Assembly (NCBI RefSeq): GCF_029255285.1
Contig: NZ_JAPUVI010000048.1
Coordinates: forward strand, 1-53,806
Reading direction: 5' to 3'
Source: Accumulibacter sp.
GTDB taxonomy: Bacteria; Pseudomonadota; Gammaproteobacteria; Burkholderiales; Rhodocyclaceae
DNA length: 53,806 bases
Part shown: one piece after another, positions 48,562 to 53,806 of the stretch
How the letters are laid out: each line of letters begins with the position of its first letter
Position numbering within the stretch: the stretch's first letter is position 1
Translations under genes and position numbers: made by a program
The notes under the pieces: generated by a model
The model's database searches: none
What the model saw: the letters and a program-made list of their open reading frames with translations, nothing else
What the model was told of the DNA's origin: nothing

Positions 48562-48775
48562 AGGCCGATGCTGGGCCCATATTGAGTTGCCGTATTGCCT
48601 CAATAGGCTGTGGCAAATGGAATGAGCGGCAGTTCGCCGGCGCATTCCTGGCGAATGTGGCCGGTTGGCTGAAGGCCTGTTTCGGCCGAGGACTTGCCAC
48701 GGGGGCGGTCTTCTGGAACGGCTGTTCGACTCTGAAACCCAGCGTTAAGGTGGTTTCTACGAATGTTCATACCGC

Positions 48776-49060
48776 TCATGCCAGTCGGATTCCTTTTTCA
48801 TAGACCGTGCGGCTCAGCTCAACGACGGGATGAACGCCTTTCCAGGTCATGCTCTTGGGTCACTCCAGCATCGTTCGGGTGTCGGTCAGCTTGGCGCCGT
48901 TCCAGTGCTTTTCCAGGATTCCCCGGCAACGCTCCACCGGATGGTATTTGCTGTGCTAGGCGGATCGTAGAGGAGGCGGATGGATTTGCCGAGGTGATCG
49001 GCGAACTCAAGCATGCGTTTGAGAAATTGCGTGCGCCGGCCATTCTGGGGCCACGTTCAT
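48776..49060 (-). pseudogene. ISAzo13-family transposase C-terminal remnant
   Basis: The minus strand reads RRTQFLKRMLEFADHLGKSIRLLYDPP, then after a small frame change KYHPVERCRGILEKHWNGAKL, and, past an in-frame TGA, PKSMTWKGVHPVVELSRTVYEKGIRLA. These match the end of ISAzo13-type transposases. It is joined directly to an IS630 remnant. 48562-48775 between it and lrp holds nothing I recognise. Confidence 0.75.
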
Positions 49061-49570
49061 CTCGTCGACACCTTGGCGGATGCGTGTTTTGAGTTCGTCC
49101 TGAGAACTGACGCGGATATGTCGCAAGAAGGTGAGAGCCATTTTTGAGACGGCGCACTCGATGAGGTTGAGCCACGAGCCGTGTTTGGGGGTGTGGACAT
49201 ACGCCAAGCGCTCAGGGCGCGTGGCGGGCGAGAAACGCCCGGGTTTCCTTCGAGATATGTGCCGAATGATTGTCGAGGACGAGACGAACAATCGCCTCTG
49301 GAGGATAGTGGGCGTTGATGTCCTTGAGCAACTCCATGAACTCGGCGCTACGCTGCCGATCCTCGACGCGCTCGAAGATATGACCGGAGTGCCGATCGAT
49401 GCCGGCCAGAAGCGAGACGGTGCCATGGCGAACGTACTCGTAGTCGCGCCCGAGGGTAGCCGCTTTGTCAGGTATCGGGGGCAAGTCCGGCGCCGTCAGA
49501 CCCAGCGCCTGAACACCTGGCTTCTCGTCGACGCTCACGGTGTAGATCGGTTGCCGACGCGCATCATGAA
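49060..49570 (-). pseudogene. IS630-family transposase remnant
   Basis: DDE-type transposase fragment with VSVDEKPGVQALG (first Asp), IVRLVLDNHSAHISKETRAFLA (second) and, after a frameshift near 49215, YVHTPKHGSWLNLIECAVSKMALTFLR (Glu). The N-terminal helix-turn-helix domain is missing because an IS3-type element sits at its 5' end. Its C-terminus is cut by the ISAzo13 remnant. Confidence 0.85.
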
Positions 49571-49817
49571 CAGAGGTGGCCCCGTTTGTTTGGACAGGAA
49601 ATTCTCTTGGATAAGTGGAGCCCGGCCAGTTGCGGTCAAGTGACCGGTGTTGCGGTGGGTTTTGACTTTCCCGGATTTGATACAAAACGAATAGAGCTCG
49701 GTGGAGCTTGTGGGCGAAGGGACGTGCGGTGGGAAAGTCGTCAGACTTTTCCATGGCAAGCGGCCTGGTGCGCGACAGCGCATCGTCCACAAATCCACGG
49801 AGTCCCTTCCTCATCCC

Positions 49818-50648
49818 TTACGCCGCGGGTCGCGTGGCAGACGCGAGGGCTACGAAGTAGGCGACGTCCGGCGTCTTGCCTTCCAGGGAACGATGCGGTC
49901 GGCGCTCGTTCTAGAAACGTAGATACGTGGCCAGGTTGGCCTTCGCGTCGGCGACGCTGTCATGGGCCTTGAGGTAGACTTCTTCGTTACTTGGCGCTTT
50001 TCCACAAGCGCTCGACGAAGAGGTTGTCGCGCCAGGACCCCTTGCCGTCCATGCTGATCCGGATCTCGTGCGCCTTCAGGAGGCCAGTGAACTCGCCGCT
50101 GGTGAATTGACACCCCTGACCGGTGTTGAAGATCTCTGGACGACCAGAGCGGTGAATGGCTTCCCGCACGGCGTCCAGGCAGAAGTCGGTGGTGAGCGTG
50201 TTGGAGAGCCTCCAGGCGAGCACCCGGCGCGAGTACCATCGATCACCGCGCACAGGTAGAACCCTCGGCGCATCGGGAGGTAGGTGATGTCGGCTGCCCA
50301 CACCTGATTCGGTCGCTCGATCGCGAGATTGCGCAGGAGGTAGGGATAGATTTCATCCCCCCGCGGCCGACGAGAGGTGTTGGGTTTCCGATAGAGGGCT
50401 TTGATCCCTATGCGCTCCATCAGCGTGCCGATGTGCTTGCGTCCCGCAGAGAAGCCATCGGGCCGCAGCAGATCGCGCCGCATGCGGGCGCTGGCGAACG
50501 GGTGCCCGAGGTGCCACTCGTCCATCCGGCGCATCAGCGCCAGGTTCTCCCGCGTCACTTCGCGCGGGGCGTAGTACGCGGTCGAACGCGTCACCCCAGT
50601 TAGCAGGCACTGACGCGATACGGGGTTTTTGTGGCGGCGGTTAATCAT
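49818..50648 (-). pseudogene. IS3 transposase orfB, disrupted
   Basis: The reading starts MINRRHKNPVSRQCLLTGVTRSTAYY, overlapping the orfA stop (ATGA), and covers the IS3 HTH_21 region and the start of the rve integrase core (VWAADITYLPMRRGFYLCAVID). A frameshift near 50230 continues as SRRVLAWRLSNTLTTDFCLDAVREAI and FTGLLKAHEIRISMDGKG. Another indel follows KSAK, and TAG replaces the Tyr of YLRFYNERRP. The transposase is dead. Confidence 0.85.
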
Positions 50649-50950
50649 CCTCTTGCGGGAAGCCCACCCGCCTTGGTGAGCGCATGTTCAAAAAAATCAT
50701 TTTCCAGCGTCAACTGGCCGATCTTGGCGTGCCGCTTCGTCAGGTCGAAATCGCTGCCAGCCGGGCTGCTGGTGTCTCCAAAAACCTGCTCCGCGCGCTC
50801 CGTCAGTTGCCGCTTCCAGTCGGTGATCTGATTCGGGTGAATGTCATTCTGCTGCGCCAGCTCAGCTAGCGTCTTGTCGCTCTTCAGCGCCGCCAGTGCC
50901 ACCTGCGCTTTGAACGCCGGTGTGTGGTTTAGCCTGGTCCTTCTGGTCAT
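50645..50950 (-). CDS. IS3-family transposase orfA
   Basis: Protein of 101 residues with the HTH_Tnp_1 helix-turn-helix (NHTPAFKAQVALAALKSDKTLAELAQQNDIHPNQITDWKRQL) and a C-terminal Leu-rich stretch (IGQLTLENDFFEHAL). It is intact; its partner orfB is not. Confidence 0.9.
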   Translation of the reverse strand: MTRRTRLNHTPAFKAQVALAALKSDKTLAELAQQNDIHPNQITDWKRQLTERAEQVFGDTSSPAGSDFDLTKRHAKIGQLTLENDFFEHALTKAGGLPARG

Positions 50951-51236
50951 GTGCTTGCTCCTGTGGCGGCTGGTTCCGCAGCCGTTCGTTGGGGCAAGGC
51001 TATCACTTATCCTCCTGTCCGAATTTCCGGGGCCACCTCTCCGAGCCGAGTTGCGACAGCACCAGCATCGAGGCCGCGACAAGCTCCGCTGGGCGGGGCG
51101 AATCGCGACGACTGCACCGCTTGGCGCGCCGCTTCGACCCGACACGGAAAAGCGGCTCGGCTGCCTGATGTCCGCCGCGGCCAGCGTCAGCCTTGCCGCC
51201 CGGGTAGCGCTGCGTTTCGGCAGCCCACCGCTGACC

Positions 51237-51252
51237 GATATTGATCCTTATC
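51237..51252. promoter_or_regulatory. Fur-box-like palindrome upstream of the copper receptor
   Basis: GATATTGATCCTTATC resembles the Fur consensus GATAATGATnATCATTATC. It lies about 97 bp before the receptor ATG. It could bind Fur or a Zur-like relative. The interval 51041-51236 otherwise has no recognised gene. Confidence 0.4.
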
Positions 51253-51348
51253 AAAAACCATGGCTTGTGCGGCGATATGCCACATTCTGCAAGTCAGCCT
51301 TACTTCCTAGAATGCCGGGCGCAAAGAAAACCACCCAGGGAGAGGAAG

Positions 51349-53631
51349 ATGAAGTTTGTCAGGAAACCCACCGTCGTCGCGGTTGCTTTGACTCTGCCCT
51401 GCCTCTGGCAGGGCGCAATCGCCCAGGAAAGTGCCGCGATGCCGGTGATGGGCGAAGTCGTTGTCAGGGCGTCGAAAATCGAACACCAGGAGCCATTTGG
51501 CGCCAGCCGTCTCGACGCGGCGACTCTCGCCCCCTATCGCGCGGCAACCAGTGACACGGCCAGCCTGCTCGACCGCCTGCCGGGCGTCAGCCTCTACGGC
51601 GCCGGTGGCGTTTCCAGCCTGCCGGTCCTTCGTGGCCTGGCCGACGACCGCATCCGGATCAAGGTCGATGGCATGGATCTGATCTCCTCCTGCGCCAACC
51701 ACATGAACCCACCGCTGTCCTACATCGACCCGACCAACGTCGGCAGCGTCATGCTGTTCGCCGGCATCACGCCGGTCAGCGTCGGCGGCGACAGCATCGC
51801 CGGCACGATTCTCGTCAACTCGGCGGCGCCGGAGTTCGCCAAAGCGGGCGAGGGTGCCTTGCTCAAGGGGCAGGCCGGCGCCTTCTATCGCAGCAATGGC
51901 AACGGCCGGGGAGCCAACCTGTCGGCCACGCTGGCCAACGAAATGTTCAGCGTGAACTACTCGGGCTCCACCGCGCAGGCTGACAACTACACTGCGGGGG
52001 GGCGCTTCAAACCTGCTGGACTATCAGTGGGAACCTCGGAGCGGCTGGCCGGTGACGAAGTGGGCTCGACGCAGTACAAGTCCGAGAACCAGTCGCTTGG
52101 CTTCGCGCTGCGATATGCGGAGCACCTGCTCGAACTCAAGTTCGGCTACCAGCACATCCCCTACCAGGGTTTTCCGAACGAGCGCATGGACATGACGCTC
52201 AACGACAGCCACCAAGTCAATCTTCGCTATCTGGGGCAGTACGGCTGGGGTTCGCTGGAGGCGCGCGCCTATTACAACGACACCCGCCACAAGATGAATT
52301 TCCTCGCGGACAAGCTGACCCTGGCAAATCCGGCCGGCATGCCGATGGATACAGAAGGTAAGACCGCCGGTGCGCTACTCAAGGCGGATGTCTTCGCCTC
52401 CGATCGCGACCTGTTCCGCGTCGGCGGCGAGTACCAGAGGTATCGCCTGGATGACTGGTGGCCGGCCATCGGGCCGTACGTACCGCCCATGGGCGGGATG
52501 GGCGGCATGGCCGGCATGAGCATGAACATGATGAACGGTTCGACCTTCTGGAACATCAACGACGGCAAGCGCGACCGCTTCGATGTCTTTGGCGAATGGG
52601 AAGCGCGCTGGAGCGGGCAATGGCTGTCCCAATTGGGCTTGCGCAGCAGCACCGTATGGATGAATACCGGCGACGTGCAGGGCTACAACCCGGTGGTCTA
52701 CGGCGATCCGGCGAACCCGAAGTCGATCCCGGGCGCGTTCAATGCCGCCGATCGCAGTCGAACCGATCACAACCTCGATCTGACGGCATTGCTGCGCTTC
52801 ACTCCCGACGCCCAGCAGACCTACGAAGCCGGTGTTGCGCGCAAGACGCGCTCGCCGAACCTGTATGAGCGCTACGCCTGGTCAACCAACAACACCATGA
52901 CGATGACCATGATCAACTGGTTCGGCGACGGCAACGGTTACGTCGGCAACCTCGAGCTGAAGCCGGAAGTCGCCAATACTGTCAGTGCCACCGCCAGCTG
53001 GCACGACGCCGAGCGCGAGCAGTGGGGTTTCAACGTCACGCCCTACTACACCCACGTCCAGGACTACATCGACGCACGTCGGTGTTCCGGGGGAGCGATG
53101 ATGACGTCCTGCGATCGCAACAACGTGATCGCGACGACCGGCTTCGTCAATCTCCAGTTCGTCAATCAGTCGGCTCGCCTGTACGGCGCCGACATTTCCG
53201 GCTTCTTCACGCTGCTCCAGGGTGGGGAGCTCGGCAAGGTGAAAATGACGGGAGTGGCGAGCACCGTCAGGGGCAAGAACGCGGACACCGAAGACAATCT
53301 CTACCACCTGATGCCCTTGAACGCCAAACTGGCTCTGGTGCAGCAATCGGGGCCGTGGACGAACACTCTCGAAGGCGTCTTCGTAGACGCCAAGACCCGG
53401 GTTTCCAGCGTTCGCAACGAGTTGGAAACCGCTGGCTACGCCTTGATGAATCTGCGCAGCAGCTACCAGTGGAAGCAGCTTCGCCTCGATGTCGGCGTCG
53501 AGAACGTGTTCAACCGGTTCTACGATTCGCCGCTCGGCGGTGCCTATCTTGGCCAGAGGCCGATGGTCTATGGCACCGCCGTTCCCGGCATGGGGCGCTC
53601 GCTCTATGCCGCTGCCAACCTGCGGTTCTGA
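51349..53631 (+). CDS. TonB-dependent copper receptor (OprC/NosA family)
   Basis: Outer-membrane receptor of 760 residues: signal peptide (1-25), plug domain from about 35 to 155 and a 22-strand barrel ending in the final Phe. The plug holds LISSCANHMNPPLSYID with Cys115 and Met119, the CxxxM copper site known from OprC. A Met-rich loop MGGMGGMAGMSMNMMNG lies near residues 383-399. It would bring copper to the periplasm at the expense of TonB energy. The RBS GGGAGAGGAAG precedes ATG 51349. A Fur-like site lies upstream. Confidence 0.92.
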   Translation: MKFVRKPTVVAVALTLPCLWQGAIAQESAAMPVMGEVVVRASKIEHQEPFGASRLDAATLAPYRAATSDTASLLDRLPGVSLYGAGGVSSLPVLRGLADDRIRIKVDGMDLISSCANHMNPPLSYIDPTNVGSVMLFAGITPVSVGGDSIAGTILVNSAAPEFAKAGEGALLKGQAGAFYRSNGNGRGANLSATLANEMFSVNYSGSTAQADNYTAGGRFKPAGLSVGTSERLAGDEVGSTQYKSENQSLGFALRYAEHLLELKFGYQHIPYQGFPNERMDMTLNDSHQVNLRYLGQYGWGSLEARAYYNDTRHKMNFLADKLTLANPAGMPMDTEGKTAGALLKADVFASDRDLFRVGGEYQRYRLDDWWPAIGPYVPPMGGMGGMAGMSMNMMNGSTFWNINDGKRDRFDVFGEWEARWSGQWLSQLGLRSSTVWMNTGDVQGYNPVVYGDPANPKSIPGAFNAADRSRTDHNLDLTALLRFTPDAQQTYEAGVARKTRSPNLYERYAWSTNNTMTMTMINWFGDGNGYVGNLELKPEVANTVSATASWHDAEREQWGFNVTPYYTHVQDYIDARRCSGGAMMTSCDRNNVIATTGFVNLQFVNQSARLYGADISGFFTLLQGGELGKVKMTGVASTVRGKNADTEDNLYHLMPLNAKLALVQQSGPWTNTLEGVFVDAKTRVSSVRNELETAGYALMNLRSSYQWKQLRLDVGVENVFNRFYDSPLGGAYLGQRPMVYGTAVPGMGRSLYAAANLRF

Positions 53632-53678
53632 GTGGAAGTGCCGCCACTGAGTAACCGGTAACTACCCGGCGTTCTTGC

Positions 53679-53805
53679 CTACGCCCGAAGGCTGTGCAAA
53701 GGCGATCGAAGTGGATTGCGGGCGAAGAGTTTCTTCCAGAGTCGCGGCGTGAGTTCGTGGACACGGCTGGCCGGAGGCTGGCCGACTCGCGGCAGCACAT
53801 CGACC
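53679..53805 (-). mobile_element. IS66-family transposase C-terminus (cut by window end)
   Basis: The minus strand ends VDVLPRVGQPPASRVHELTPRLWKKLFARNPLRSPLHSL and a stop, matching the conserved C-terminal tail of IS66 TnpC transposases. Only the last 41 codons are in view. It lies 47 bp past the copper receptor stop, on the opposite strand. Confidence 0.75.
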
Positions 53806-53806
53806 A

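Larger units (their letters stand above)
49572..51040 (-). mobile_element. IS3-family insertion sequence, decayed
   Basis: Inverted ends share AGAGGTGGCCCCG, GGACAGGA and GGATAAGTG (49572-49617 on the plus strand, 51003-51040 on the minus). Between them are orfA and a disrupted orfB. No target duplication is seen at the flanks. It interrupts the IS630 remnant. Confidence 0.75.

Noticed and set aside
49618-49817. Continuation of a coding frame upstream of the IS630 remnant
   Set aside because: It joins IS3 tail sequence to IS630 coding sequence through the IS3 end; the reading is a fusion by insertion, not a gene.

Overview
The window reads as a chromosomal piece of a GC-rich betaproteobacterium. 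A Rhodocyclales-type organism (Accumulibacter/Azonexaceae-like) is my best guess, from gene content only: a pyruvate dehydrogenase of AceE, AceF and lipoyl-E3 genes, LPS heptose-region genes, a Neisseria-like ECF sigma operon, and many IS and group II intron fossils. No rRNA or taxonomic marker is present, so this is inference.

Layout. 1-450: an inverted repeat and a tRNA-Phe gene with its own promoter and terminator. 572-2779: two periplasmic peptidoglycan enzymes (L,D-transpeptidase, YcbK-like peptidase). 2914-15659 (minus): a 15-gene aryl-polyene (APE) operon with two ACPs, two ketosynthases, a chain-length factor, two dehydratases, a ketoreductase, an acyl-ACP ligase, an acyltransferase, a LolA-like carrier, an MMPL exporter, a methyltransferase and an embedded polysaccharide deacetylase. 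15800-17988: murJ and a PEBP-family protein. 18047-22412 (minus): LPS inner-core and lipid A genes (LpxL-like, WaaG, WaaP, a tandem kinase). 22447-23787: metK behind a strong promoter and a long structured leader.

23992-31106 is an accessory region. It holds an RloA/RloB (AbiL-like) defence pair with a palindromic upstream region, group II intron and IS1182 fossils, and a complete copper-RiPP operon (HvfA precursor, HvfB/DUF692, HvfC/DUF2063, DoxX, ECF sigma, zinc-finger anti-sigma). A second group II intron 3' end abuts a DUF2784 gene. 31197-34169: a molybdopterin oxidoreductase and a TonB protein.

34453-40852 (minus) is a tight electrophile/quinone-reduction operon: VOC protein, Old Yellow Enzyme, ABM monooxygenase, quinone reductase-like MDR, nitroreductase, cytochrome c', cytochrome b561, a major-royal-jelly-type propeller and a frameshifted glyoxalase I. 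It is divergent from a LysR regulator (40983). 42881-47950: PDH E1 and E2 are intact, but the linked E3 gene is a pseudogene that has lost its cofactor motifs. An Lrp/AsnC regulator is divergent from aceE. 48776-51040: nested ISAzo13, IS630 and IS3 remnants. 51349-53631: an OprC/NosA-type TonB-dependent copper receptor. The window ends inside an IS66 transposase.

The most notable systems are the ECF-controlled oxazolin/bufferin-type copper RiPP operon between two intron scars, the metK leader, the APE cluster with a built-in deacetylase, and the electrophile operon pairing reductases with a cytochrome c' that lacks one haem-binding cysteine.
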